This document shows positions 35,455 to 43,768 of a stretch of DNA of 64,000 nucleotides, piece after piece (positions within the stretch are counted from its first letter, which is position 1; each line of letters opens with the position of its first letter). Position numbers and translations under genes: made by a program. This DNA comes from Meiothermus cerbereus DSM 11376 (lineage in GTDB: Bacteria > Deinococcota > Deinococci > Deinococcales > Thermaceae): assembly GCF_000620065.1 (NCBI RefSeq), contig NZ_JHVI01000015.1, positions 34,059-98,058 on the forward strand, written 5' to 3'. The notes below the pieces were generated by a model. It saw only the letters and a list, made by a program, of their open reading frames with translations. It did no database searches and was not told where the DNA came from.

Positions 35455-36042
35455 TCACTGGTAGCCCCGGCGGTTTTCCAGCGCCCTGGCCAGGGTAACC
35501 TCATCGGCGTACTCGAGGCTACCCCCCACCGGTAAGCCATAGGCCAGGCGGGTCGAGCGAATATGCATCTGGTTTAGCCGTTCGGCCAAAAAACCTGCTG
35601 TGGCCTCGCCCTCTACGGTCATCCCGGTTGCCAGGATTACTTCGCCGATGCCCTCCAGGCGGGAGAACAGCTTTTCCAGGTTGAGCTGCTCTGGCCCGAT
35701 GCCTTCCAGTGGGTTTAGCGCGCCGCCCAGCACATGGTAAAGGCCGCTGTACTCACCGCTGCGTTCGATAGCCATCAGATCCGAGATGGTCTCGACCACA
35801 CAGATGACGCTTCGGTCGCGCTCTGGGTCGGCGCAGATGGGACATAGCTCCTCTTCGGCCAGGTTGCCGCACACCGGGCAGGGGTGCAGGGCTTGCGCGG
35901 CCTGCAGGCTGCCCAGCAGTTCCGAGGCTATATCGGGATTCTGCACCAGGAAAAGCCCAAGCTTTTGTGCGCTCTTAGGGCCAACCCCTGGTAAACCAGC
36001 CAGGGCCCGCACCAGTTTGAGTAGACGCTCAGGGTAGCGCAT
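35455..36042 (-). CDS. recR: Recombination mediator RecR
   Basis: The 195-residue protein has the helix-hairpin-helix ALAGLPGVGPKSAQKLGL, the zinc finger CPVCGNLAEEELCPIC, and a Toprim domain (SVICVVETISDLMAIE through ILATGMTVEGEATA). The C-terminal segment contains TRLAYGLPVGGSLEYADE. With RecO and RecF it loads RecA at gaps. It follows ybaB by 50 bp, the usual ybaB-recR order. Confidence 0.96.
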   Translation of the reverse strand: MRYPERLLKLVRALAGLPGVGPKSAQKLGLFLVQNPDIASELLGSLQAAQALHPCPVCGNLAEEELCPICADPERDRSVICVVETISDLMAIERSGEYSGLYHVLGGALNPLEGIGPEQLNLEKLFSRLEGIGEVILATGMTVEGEATAGFLAERLNQMHIRSTRLAYGLPVGGSLEYADEVTLARALENRRGYQ

Positions 36043-36058
36043 AAGCGGGCCAGTCAGT

Positions 36059-36088
36059 GATAGCTTGTAGCACTCGCTGCAAGCTATC
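36059..36088. repeat. Inverted repeat between ybaB and recR
   Basis: GATAGCTTG (36059-36067) and CAAGCTATC (36080-36088) form a perfect 9-bp stem with a 12-base loop in the 50-bp gap. No T run follows. It could modulate recR expression. Confidence 0.5.
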
Positions 36089-36092
36089 GGCT

Positions 36093-36407
36093 TTAGAACA
36101 TGCCCCCCAGCATGTTGCCGATGCCGCCCAGCTCCCGGCTCATCTCCTTCTCGGAGAGGTCGTGGGCTTTACGCTGGGCGTCCTGAATGGCTACCAAAAT
36201 GAGATCCTCGAGGGCCTCGAGGTCGTCTTTGTCCACTGCATCGGGCTTGAGCTTAATGGCCTGAATCTGCCCATGTCCATTCGAGGTGACCTCTACCAGC
36301 CCCCCGCCAGCGCTACCGATGACCAGCATCTGACCCAGGCGCTCTTGCACCTCCGCTGCTTTTTTTTGGGCCTTCTGGGCCTCTTTCATGATTTTTTGAA
36401 TGTTCAT
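36093..36407 (-). CDS. ybaB: YbaB/EbfC nucleoid-associated protein
   Basis: The 104-residue protein starts MNIQKIMKEAQKAQKKAAEV and has SAGGGLVEVTSNGHGQIQAIKL and LILVAIQDAQRKAHDLSEKEM, the family pattern. It forms a dimer that binds DNA and coats the nucleoid. The start at 36407 follows GGAGG. It is the first gene of the ybaB-recR pair. dnaX, often upstream, is replaced here by an MFS transporter. Confidence 0.95.
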   Translation of the reverse strand: MNIQKIMKEAQKAQKKAAEVQERLGQMLVIGSAGGGLVEVTSNGHGQIQAIKLKPDAVDKDDLEALEDLILVAIQDAQRKAHDLSEKEMSRELGGIGNMLGGMF

Positions 36408-36459
36408 TCGTGCCTCCAAAACGACAATACATTATTGCACCTAGAAACCTTCTGCACCA

Positions 36460-37659
36460 TTAGCTGGCCTTGGTTTCGCTCAAGGGAGTGGGAATGCCCC
36501 CCCGCACATAAACCACCAGAACTGCCAGAGAAACGGCTGTTCCGCTCAGAATCAGGACGGCCAGTACCCCCAGGCGGGGCTCGAGTACACCTGCTAAAAA
36601 AGTGCCGATGAGAACTGCACTTTGCATGGTGCTCCCGAAGGCTGCCAGGATGCGTCCGCGCAGTTCGGGCGGGGCGGCGGTCTGGACAATGGAGCGGGCC
36701 GGAACGATAAACATGCTGTTTAGCAAGCCCATTGCAACCATGGCAATGCCGGCCCAAAGCGGGAATGGAAATAGTCCGGTAGAGGCCAGAAATAGTCCCC
36801 AGATGCCCAGGCCCATCAAGAACACGGTTTCACGCGACAAACGACCGATGAGGAAGGGGGTGATGAGCGCGCCCAAAACGGCACCTGCCGCCATGAGGGC
36901 CTCGAGCACCCCAAAGCCCTGCACCCCGATCTTCAGGGCCCCTATGGCATAAACGATGCCCAGCGCCGCTTCCACCGAGCCGAAAGCTGCGGCTAAAGCC
37001 AGGGTGCCGACGGTTCGGCGCAGAACCGGGTTTTGCCACAGCGGACGCAGCCCCTCGGCCACTGCCGCGAAATAGTTGCCTTTACCGGCCTTGCCCGGCA
37101 GCGTAGGCAAAAAAACCAGAAATGCGGCGGCTATAAGGTACGAGACCACATCAATCCAAAAAGCGGGTGCAGGTCCCACACCGGCCACCAGCACGCCTGC
37201 CAGGGCCACAAAGCTCACATCGGCAAAGCGATCCACAAAGGTGATGAGGCTGTTTGCGCTATCCAGCTCCGACTTGGACACCAAATCGGGTATGGCGCTG
37301 TTGCTGGCGGAGTAGTAAATGGACTCAAAGACCGCCATCAGGAAGGCCAGCACCATGAGCAGGGGCATCGAGCCCATGGCAAACAGGGGAATGCAGGCGA
37401 CCAGAAAGGCCCGAACCAGGTTGGAGATAACCATCAGGGTTTTGCGGTCGTAGCGGTCGGCCAGCGGTCCCAGCAGCGGCCCTAACACTGCTTTGGCCAG
37501 AAACTGGGCCCCCAGTATGAGCGATACCCAGACGGCATTCTGGGTCTCCTGGTAGGCCACAAATAGCAGGGCTACGCGGTGAATTTTGCTTCCGATAAGG
37601 GAAACCAGTGTAGAGAAAAACAGCCATCGGAATGCTTGATGTTTTAATGCGCTCCACAT
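36460..37659 (-). CDS. Major facilitator superfamily transporter
   Basis: The 399-residue protein has about 12 membrane segments. The loop LGPLLGPLADRYDRKTLMVISNLVRA is the MFS motif A between helices 2 and 3 and is repeated in weaker form after helix 8 (GRLSRETVFLMG). It resembles the MFS_3 drug/unknown exporter group. The start is placed at ATG 37659 because TTTACC-N17-TATGAT (37670-37698) overlaps the alternative ATG at 37674. The substrate is unknown. Confidence 0.85.
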   Translation of the reverse strand: MWSALKHQAFRWLFFSTLVSLIGSKIHRVALLFVAYQETQNAVWVSLILGAQFLAKAVLGPLLGPLADRYDRKTLMVISNLVRAFLVACIPLFAMGSMPLLMVLAFLMAVFESIYYSASNSAIPDLVSKSELDSANSLITFVDRFADVSFVALAGVLVAGVGPAPAFWIDVVSYLIAAAFLVFLPTLPGKAGKGNYFAAVAEGLRPLWQNPVLRRTVGTLALAAAFGSVEAALGIVYAIGALKIGVQGFGVLEALMAAGAVLGALITPFLIGRLSRETVFLMGLGIWGLFLASTGLFPFPLWAGIAMVAMGLLNSMFIVPARSIVQTAAPPELRGRILAAFGSTMQSAVLIGTFLAGVLEPRLGVLAVLILSGTAVSLAVLVVYVRGGIPTPLSETKAS

Positions 37660-37669
37660 AGGTTGACCT

Positions 37670-37698
37670 ATCATAATGAGTCAATGGTCGGTGGTAAA
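37670..37698 (-). promoter_or_regulatory. Promoter of the MFS gene
   Basis: On the minus strand, TTTACC (37698-37693), 17 bases and TATGAT (37675-37670) are followed ten bases later by ATG 37659. Confidence 0.55.
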
Positions 37699-37823
37699 GT
37701 TAGACCAGGTTTAGATAAGGCAGTATGAGCATCACGGGCCACCGGGGCTGGAAATATGGGCCATGCCGAAGCCAGTATTCTGGCTTGCCGCCAGGTAAAA
37801 AGGGCAAAAACCCCGTGTACACC

Positions 37824-39620
37824 TCAAAGTTTTGCCTCCAGGGGGTGTATGCTGACCAGCCTGTGGGCCACCCGCGCGCCTTCTCGAGCCAGCACCAGCC
37901 CGCCTTCGGGTACCAGCCAGACCAGGAGGTCTTGTAGTTTACGGGGTATCAGACCGGTGGCCGAAACGTAGACGCTGTCGTCCTGATAGCGCAGCGAAAG
38001 AACCGCACTGCCCGCTTTAATGGTACTGGGGCTATCACCGACCGTGGTCGAGCCCACATCGCCCCCTAAAGTGTCGCGGGAGGGTGGGTTAAACCCGAGC
38101 CATTCGGAGAGCTCGAGGTGCAGTACCTGGGCATAGCCCTCAAGCCCCAGCATTCGCGCAATTTCGGCCAGGCGGGCTGTCCACTGGGGGTTTCGTTCGA
38201 TGCGGCCCCTGACCACCTCGAGGCCCTTGCGGGCAAAGTCCTGGAGATTGTCTACCGGAGCCTCGCTGTACTTGCTGGCCGACTCCGGGCCAAACTGGCC
38301 GTAGTTGATCTCGCCCTTCAGACGCGCCGAAAGGGCCCGCAGCAAGCGCAGGTAGGCAAAGTGATTTTCCGGCCACATCAGATAAGCGAGCACCCGACCT
38401 TCGGCCAGAAGACTGGCCAGGCTGGCCGCTTCGCGTGGCCCGATACGCAGGTGCAGATAATCTTTGTAGCGAATAACATGCAGCTCGGCGTCGGGCAGGG
38501 TCAGACTGAAGGCCGCCTCTTCCTCGATAATCCGCTCCTGTTCGGCTACGCTTATGCCAAAGACTTTTCCTGCCTGCGAAATACCTACCTCGTGATTCCA
38601 GAAATAGAAGCGCTGGGGCATCAGGCGCAGGGTAAGCGCTTTGGCCTCGCGTGGAATGGCCTCGAGGGCGTATTCGGGGTTCTGGCTTCCCAGGATTTTC
38701 TGAGGTATTTGCGGCCAGCCGGCTTCGCCCATCGGACTGGGTAGGTAGCGGGTGAGCAGGCTGGTAAGGCGCTCAATGGCAGCCGAGAATCGCGCCCGGT
38801 CTTCTTCAATGACCAGCGACATGCGCCGTTCTTCGGCGGCGGCATTTTGCAGGCGTTCTTCTAAGGCCCGAATCTCGCCTAGGCTAAGGTTTTGCCGTCG
38901 GGCTTCCTCGAGTGCCCGGTGCAGGGCCTCGAGGCTAGGCCCGCGCGAGCTGGTTCGTAGCGAGCCCTCGCTTTCGAGTATCCGCCGGGCAAACCGCCTT
39001 ATATAAGGCACGATTTCTTCGGGTGGGAGCTTGAGTTTGGGGGAGAGGGCAAAAGCCTCACGAAACAGCTCTAATAGCAGGTTTTTGGCGATGGTGAGGT
39101 TGTCGAGGTGAACCCTGGGGTCTGAAACGCTGGGAATGGGATGGGCAAGCGTGAAGCGCGAAAGGTTATAGTCCTGCGAAAAATGGGGGCTTTTGGAATA
39201 GGCCTCGAGGTTTTGCAGAATGGCAAAGGCCATGCGCAGCTCATCGCGCTTACCCTGGTTGAGAACTTTCGCCGTGCGAAGCAGGTCGCGGTCGAGACGG
39301 CTCCAGTACACCGCCTCGGCCAGTTTGCCCAGGGCTTCCCGCTCAGGGCTAAACGAGGCCTGCTCATCTTCAATCACAATTGCGCTTAGGTCAGGGGCGC
39401 TGCTTTCGTCCACGGTGGTTTTGTACCCCGGGCGGTGGGCCTTGAAGCGCCCATCAATGTCCCGAAACTTCTTGGCCAAAGGACCCGGCAGGTTGGACTG
39501 AATCAAAATTTGGCGCAAACGGGTGAGGCCGGCCATTCCCCCTTTGGGTTCGTTGCCTGCCACAAGGTCATCTACCTTGTACTCATATAACTCAAGTAAT
39601 TCAACCAGGCCTGCTTTCAT
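37824..39620 (-). CDS. Unknown protein, 598 residues, divergent from PP2C/kinase pair
   Basis: I do not recognise a family. It is a soluble, charged protein without signal peptide or membrane segment. The first 70 residues (VELLELYEYKVDDLVAGNEP) are helical. Residues of about 225-300 are rich in heptad-like Leu/Ala with many Glu/Arg (ALHRALEEARRQNLSLGEIR), probably a coiled coil. The middle has RFYFWNHEVGISQAGKVFG and the C-terminus ends in a beta-rich part (AVLSLRYQDDSVYVSATGL). A perfect TATAAT overlaps the -10 box of the divergent PP2C gene, so the locus may be co-regulated. A role as target or partner of the kinase/phosphatase is an inference from position only. Confidence 0.8.
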   Translation of the reverse strand: MKAGLVELLELYEYKVDDLVAGNEPKGGMAGLTRLRQILIQSNLPGPLAKKFRDIDGRFKAHRPGYKTTVDESSAPDLSAIVIEDEQASFSPEREALGKLAEAVYWSRLDRDLLRTAKVLNQGKRDELRMAFAILQNLEAYSKSPHFSQDYNLSRFTLAHPIPSVSDPRVHLDNLTIAKNLLLELFREAFALSPKLKLPPEEIVPYIRRFARRILESEGSLRTSSRGPSLEALHRALEEARRQNLSLGEIRALEERLQNAAAEERRMSLVIEEDRARFSAAIERLTSLLTRYLPSPMGEAGWPQIPQKILGSQNPEYALEAIPREAKALTLRLMPQRFYFWNHEVGISQAGKVFGISVAEQERIIEEEAAFSLTLPDAELHVIRYKDYLHLRIGPREAASLASLLAEGRVLAYLMWPENHFAYLRLLRALSARLKGEINYGQFGPESASKYSEAPVDNLQDFARKGLEVVRGRIERNPQWTARLAEIARMLGLEGYAQVLHLELSEWLGFNPPSRDTLGGDVGSTTVGDSPSTIKAGSAVLSLRYQDDSVYVSATGLIPRKLQDLLVWLVPEGGLVLAREGARVAHRLVSIHPLEAKL

Positions 39621-39628
39621 TCAGACGG

Positions 39629-39635
39629 TATTATA
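39629..39635. promoter_or_regulatory. Overlapping divergent -10 boxes
   Basis: On the plus strand TATTAT (39629-39634) lies eight bases before ATG 39643. On the minus strand TATAAT (39635-39630) lies nine bases before ATG 39620. The two boxes share five bases, so RNA polymerase can hardly occupy both at once. Confidence 0.6.
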
Positions 39636-39642
39636 AGGTGTC

Positions 39643-40401
39643 ATGCGATTGGCACGGCTCGAAATTGCCACAGAATCCAACATTGGCCGGCGTCGTCGGA
39701 ACAACGAGGACTTTCACCGTGTAGCAGTGCATCCGACCCCAGCCGGAAACCTGGTACTGCTGGCTGTGGCCGATGGTATGGGGGGGGCCGAGGCGGGTGA
39801 GCTGGCCAGCAAGCTGGCTATTGAAGGGGTTAGCTCGGCAGTCAAATCTTATGCCGAGCACGCCGCAACAGGCCGCCCGGGCGTGGGGCTCAACCTGGTC
39901 ATGGATAAGGCCTTTAAGCTCTCCCAACGGCGCATTTTACAGGAAGGGGAGCGGGTGCCCTCGCGTAAAGGCATGGGCACCACGCTGACTGCGGTAATAC
40001 TCACCGAGTGGAACCGACAAGCCGTAATCGGACATGTGGGTGATACCCGCGCCTACCGATACTCATCGGGCCGATGGACGCTTTTGACCCAGGATCACTC
40101 CTGGGTGGCCCAGCAGGTACGCCAGGGCGTGCTAAGCGCAGAACAGGCCGAAGATCATCCCTGGAAGCACATGCTTACCCAGGCCCTGGGGCTCTCCGAT
40201 GTTAAGCACGACATCATCTCGGTAAGTTTTGCGCCCGGCGAAGTGCTGGTGCTGGCCACCGATGGCCTGTATGGGCTGGTGCCCCCGGAGGAATGGAGTA
40301 TTGGCGGCGACCTTCAATCGGCCCTCGAGAGCTGGGTGGCAAAGGCCTTGGTGCGGGGCGGCACCGACAACATCACGGTTGTAGCAGCGAGGTTCAGATG
40401 A
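39643..40401 (+). CDS. PP2C-type Ser/Thr protein phosphatase
   Basis: The 252-residue phosphatase has all PP2C metal-site motifs: RRRRNNEDFH, VADGMGGAEAG, GHVGDTRAYRY, LTQDHSW, LATDGLYGLV and the final GGTDNITVV. It is soluble. Its stop overlaps the start of the membrane Ser/Thr kinase (ATGA), the usual PrpC-PknB pairing, so it should reverse that kinase's phosphorylations. Expression is probably leaderless from TATTAT. Confidence 0.95.
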   Translation: MRLARLEIATESNIGRRRRNNEDFHRVAVHPTPAGNLVLLAVADGMGGAEAGELASKLAIEGVSSAVKSYAEHAATGRPGVGLNLVMDKAFKLSQRRILQEGERVPSRKGMGTTLTAVILTEWNRQAVIGHVGDTRAYRYSSGRWTLLTQDHSWVAQQVRQGVLSAEQAEDHPWKHMLTQALGLSDVKHDIISVSFAPGEVLVLATDGLYGLVPPEEWSIGGDLQSALESWVAKALVRGGTDNITVVAARFR

Positions 40402-42461
40402 GTTACCTGCTGGCTTTATTGTTGGTTGCTATTTCCACGGCCCTGATCCTGCGCTTAGGGCGTAGCTGGCCTATGCTGGCCTTGCTGGCCCTCATGCTGG
40501 GGGGCCTGGTGGTGTTGGGGGCCGAACCCTGGCTGCTGGCTGCTGCTTTTTTGTTGGGGCTGGGGGCTATTTGGGTTCCCAGGACTACCCGCGTGGCCTT
40601 CAAGCCTCGCCCTAAACCGACCCCCCAAACTGCCAAAGGCAAAAACAACCCAAAAGTTTCGGCCTCGAACAGCGTTACGGGCCTCGAGGCCCTGTACGAA
40701 ATCCAGGAAAAAGTTGGCATTGGGGGCATGGCTACCGTTTACAAGGGCCGTAGCAAAAAAGACGGACGCCTCATAGCCCTAAAAATCCCCCAGGAAAAAT
40801 ACGTTGGCGACCCGCGCTTTGTGCGGCGTTTCCACCGTGAGGCCGAGCTGCTGGCCCACCTCGATCACCCCGGTATCGTCAAGGTGTACGACCATGGCAA
40901 CCAGGGCGATACCCACTACATCGCGATGGAGTTTCTCGATGGCGAGGGACTTGACCGGCTTATCGAAAGCAAGCGCCTGTCCATCAAGAGCATAGTGCAG
41001 ATAATGAGTCGAGTGGCCGAGGCCCTGCAGCACATCCACGCCCAGGGCATCATTCACCGTGACATCAAGCCCGGAAACATCATGGTGCTTAAAAATGCGC
41101 TGCGCGAGGACGGCAGTGTAGACCCACGTGGGGTGCGCCTGATGGACTTTGGCATTGCCGCCGGCAAGGTGCTGACCCGCCTGACCATCACCGGCGCCCG
41201 CATTGGAACCCCGGTCTACATGAGCCCAGAACAGGCCAAGGGCCAGCGCATCGACCACAAATCGGACATCTACAGCTTTGGGGTGGTGTTCTATGAGGCC
41301 CTGTGCGGACAGCCCCCTTTCCAGGGCGCCTATGAGGCGGTCATCCACCAGCAGATTACCCAGATGCCTGCCCCTCCCAAGCAGGTCAACCCCGAGATTC
41401 CCCAGGTGCTCTCCGACCTGATTTACCGGATGCTGGAGAAAGACCCGGAAAAGCGCCCAGGTTTAGAAACGGTGCTGGAGGTGTTGCGCGGTAAGTGGGA
41501 AGAAGACCCGGGCCTCACCGCGCCTTCCTACCTGGCCCTGGCGGTCGAGACCAAAAAGGGCACCCTGCGGCTGATGGACCTGAGCGGCACCTTAATGCGG
41601 ATGTGGAGCGGGGTGGGCAGTGGACGGGGTATGTTCCCATCCCCCCCGCTGGCGCTGGCTGTTGACAGGGACGGGGGCTTTTGGATCAGCTTATTTGAGT
41701 ATGGCGGTGGGGCAGTGCGCCTGGTGCACCGCTTTGATGCCGAAGGCGAGATTACCCACTCGATTGCACCTTACGGCATGAAGCTGGGCGAGCTCTTGTA
41801 CCCGGTCTCGTTGGCGGCTTTGCCAAATGGCCTGCTGGTGCTGGACGGTGAGGCCTGCACCATCACCCGCTTTGACCTTGCGGGCAACCCCGTAACCCGT
41901 TTTGGTGGAGCCGGGCCGGGCCGGGGAACCTTTGAGTCGCCGAGGGTACTGCTGGCCAGCCAGAACTATATCTTTGTGCTCGATTACGGCAACCGCCAGG
42001 TGCAGCGCCTCGACCACAAAGGCCAGTATGTTTCACGCTATGCCTTCCGCAAGAGCCGGGAGTCGCAAGAGCTGCGGCTGCTGGGGGGGCTGGGCCTGAC
42101 CCCTCAGGAAGAGCTTTTGATCTACGATGTGGACAGCCAGAAAATTCGCAAACTTTCTCTCGAGGGCGAGGTACTGCTCTCGCTGCCGCTGCCCGTGGCC
42201 GAGGGCGAAGACCCCAACAGCCAGGTGGATATGGTGGTGCTGGGCGATACCATCTACGCTATCCGCCGAGGCGGCAGCAAAATTCACCGCATCAAGCTGG
42301 ATGGCCAGGCCCTGCCTAGCCTCGAGGTATACGCCCCATTGCGTGGCATTGCCATCTGGCACAACACCCTGCGCAGCAAAACCGAAGCACCAACGATACC
42401 AGATTCGGTTAGTTCGTCACCGAACGGTGACGAACTAACCCGACCGAAGGGAGTGCTCTAG
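40398..42461 (+). CDS. Membrane Ser/Thr protein kinase with C-terminal NHL-like beta-propeller
   Basis: This 687-residue protein has an unusual order: two or three N-terminal membrane segments (residues 3-62), a basic linker, a Hanks-type kinase domain (about 100-375), then a propeller of NHL-like repeats (e.g. FGGAGPGRGTFESPRVLLAS and FVLDYGNRQVQRLD). Kinase landmarks are GIGGMATVYKG, Lys129 in ALKIP, HRDIKPGN with Asp222, DFG at Asp250 and GTPVYMSPEQ. The propeller may be a sensor or scaffold; a propeller-bearing kinase (RqkA) works in Deinococcus damage response. The last 21 residues and the stop codon come from copy 2 of the 127-bp element. ATG 40398 overlaps the PP2C stop. Confidence 0.93.
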   Translation: MSYLLALLLVAISTALILRLGRSWPMLALLALMLGGLVVLGAEPWLLAAAFLLGLGAIWVPRTTRVAFKPRPKPTPQTAKGKNNPKVSASNSVTGLEALYEIQEKVGIGGMATVYKGRSKKDGRLIALKIPQEKYVGDPRFVRRFHREAELLAHLDHPGIVKVYDHGNQGDTHYIAMEFLDGEGLDRLIESKRLSIKSIVQIMSRVAEALQHIHAQGIIHRDIKPGNIMVLKNALREDGSVDPRGVRLMDFGIAAGKVLTRLTITGARIGTPVYMSPEQAKGQRIDHKSDIYSFGVVFYEALCGQPPFQGAYEAVIHQQITQMPAPPKQVNPEIPQVLSDLIYRMLEKDPEKRPGLETVLEVLRGKWEEDPGLTAPSYLALAVETKKGTLRLMDLSGTLMRMWSGVGSGRGMFPSPPLALAVDRDGGFWISLFEYGGGAVRLVHRFDAEGEITHSIAPYGMKLGELLYPVSLAALPNGLLVLDGEACTITRFDLAGNPVTRFGGAGPGRGTFESPRVLLASQNYIFVLDYGNRQVQRLDHKGQYVSRYAFRKSRESQELRLLGGLGLTPQEELLIYDVDSQKIRKLSLEGEVLLSLPLPVAEGEDPNSQVDMVVLGDTIYAIRRGGSKIHRIKLDGQALPSLEVYAPLRGIAIWHNTLRSKTEAPTIPDSVSSSPNGDELTRPKGVL

Positions 42462-42522
42462 GATTCAAAAAGATAGCCCCTTGATGTTTTTTGTTTGAAG
42501 AGTATCTTTTTGAATCCGGTAT
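42396..42522 (-). repeat. 127-bp two-hairpin palindromic element, copy 2 (inside kinase 3' end)
   Basis: It is inverted relative to copies 1 and 3 and exactly the same length, bounded by ATACCAGATTC and GAATCCGGTAT. Its first codon in the kinase frame is ATA CCA GAT, and 21 residues later TAG (42459-42461) ends the protein. The 16-bp hairpin half is conserved; the other stem's loop differs from copies 1 and 3. Confidence 0.95.
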
Positions 42523-42696
42523 GAGCCGCTCGGCCCACTAGGGTCTTTTGATGGCCAGGCTACCCGCATCCCTTTTGCTGGGCGCTAACGGTCTGTCCTG
42601 AAGGGGATCGTCCTGTACAAAGCCATTAGCGGACCCTCGAGCCCAATGTTGTGCTGCCTTACGGCCAGGCTAGCGTAAAACCTTCATGCTAAAAGC

Positions 42697-43200
42697 ATGA
42701 AACTCAAACCCGGCGACCCCGCTCCGCTGATTCAGGTACAAGACGCGCTGGGCCGAACCATAGACCTGGCTGAGCTGGTACGGCAGGGGCGCTACATTGT
42801 GCTGTGGTTTTACCCTAAGGCCAGCTCGCCCGGTTGTACGGCCCAGGCCAGGCAGTACGCCGAGCTGCGCAATGCTTTCCAGCAGCTTGGTGCGGAGGTG
42901 TTCGGGGTGAGCCGGGACCCTGCCTCGGCCCAGTGTGATTTTATCGATAAGCTGGCCCTCGAGGGCGGCATGATTCCCGATCCATCGGGTCTGTTGGGGC
43001 GCGCGTTGGGGGTTGGCGGCTTTTTAGGATTGGGCGCACTGCTGGGTTTGTATAACCGCGATACTATCCTGATTAACCCCCAGGGCAAGGTCGAGCAGGT
43101 CTGGCGCAACGTCAACCCCTTCCGCGATGCCCAGGTGGTGCTGGAGTACCTGGAGTCGAAGGTGAAAGCCCTTGGGCAGCTCGAGGCCGCTTCAAGATGA
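42697..43200 (+). CDS. Peroxiredoxin, AhpC/TSA family (BCP-like), cytosolic
   Basis: The 167-residue protein has the peroxidatic cysteine in SSPGCTAQARQYAEL and a second cysteine in ASAQCDFIDKL. That spacing differs from classic BCP and could allow an intramolecular disulphide. FWFYPKA- and YNRDTILINPQGK-type segments fix the thioredoxin fold; here the former reads LWFYPKA. It reduces peroxides in the cytoplasm. CATGCT lies six bases before the ATG. The next gene is a close paralogue with a signal peptide. Confidence 0.9.
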   Translation: MKLKPGDPAPLIQVQDALGRTIDLAELVRQGRYIVLWFYPKASSPGCTAQARQYAELRNAFQQLGAEVFGVSRDPASAQCDFIDKLALEGGMIPDPSGLLGRALGVGGFLGLGALLGLYNRDTILINPQGKVEQVWRNVNPFRDAQVVLEYLESKVKALGQLEAASR

Positions 43201-43246
43201 AGCCTGGCCTACAGCCGATGGTGAACTTTGCCATCAAACTTTAGTC

Positions 43247-43744
43247 ATGCGGCGCTTGTGGTGGATGATCCTGTTACTGGCCCCGGTGCTGGCGCTGGCT
43301 CCTGGCGACCCGGTGGCCTTGCCCAAGGTACAAGATTCCTATGGCAGGCCCGTAGACCTGGCGGCCATAGCTAAGGAGGGAAGGTATCTGCTGTTTTGGT
43401 TTTATCCCAAGGCCAGCTCGCCCGGCTGCACCGCCCAGGGCAAGCGCTATGCAGAGCTTTCCGGCGAGTTCGACAGGCTTGGGGTCGAAATTTTTGGCGT
43501 AAGCGCCGACCCTGCCTCCGAGCAATGCGCTTTTATCGAGCAGATGGCCCTCAAGGGCGCCATGCTGCCCGACAAGGACGGCACCCTGGCCCGGCTGTTC
43601 AAGGTGGGGGGCTTTTTGGGCTTCTACAACCGCGACACCATTCTGGTCAACCCCAAAGGCCGTATTGAACGCATATGGCGCAACGTTAACCCCTTTCGCG
43701 ATGCCGACACGGTGCTGGCCTATGTGCGCGAGCTGAAAAAGTAG
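43247..43744 (+). CDS. Peroxiredoxin, AhpC/TSA family, exported paralogue
   Basis: The 165-residue protein is a close paralogue of the preceding peroxiredoxin, sharing SSPGCTAQ, the second cysteine (ASEQCAFIEQM) and RNVNPFRDA. It begins with a signal peptide or membrane anchor (MRRLWWMILLLAPVLALA). It should therefore act outside the cytoplasmic membrane. CAAACT lies six bases before ATG 43247, so it is probably a separate leaderless transcript despite the 46-bp gap. The open frame extends to 43172 inside its neighbour, but that start has no support. Confidence 0.88.
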   Translation: MRRLWWMILLLAPVLALAPGDPVALPKVQDSYGRPVDLAAIAKEGRYLLFWFYPKASSPGCTAQGKRYAELSGEFDRLGVEIFGVSADPASEQCAFIEQMALKGAMLPDKDGTLARLFKVGGFLGFYNRDTILVNPKGRIERIWRNVNPFRDADTVLAYVRELKK

Positions 43745-43768
43745 GGGAAGGGGCTTCCGTAGGATTTC

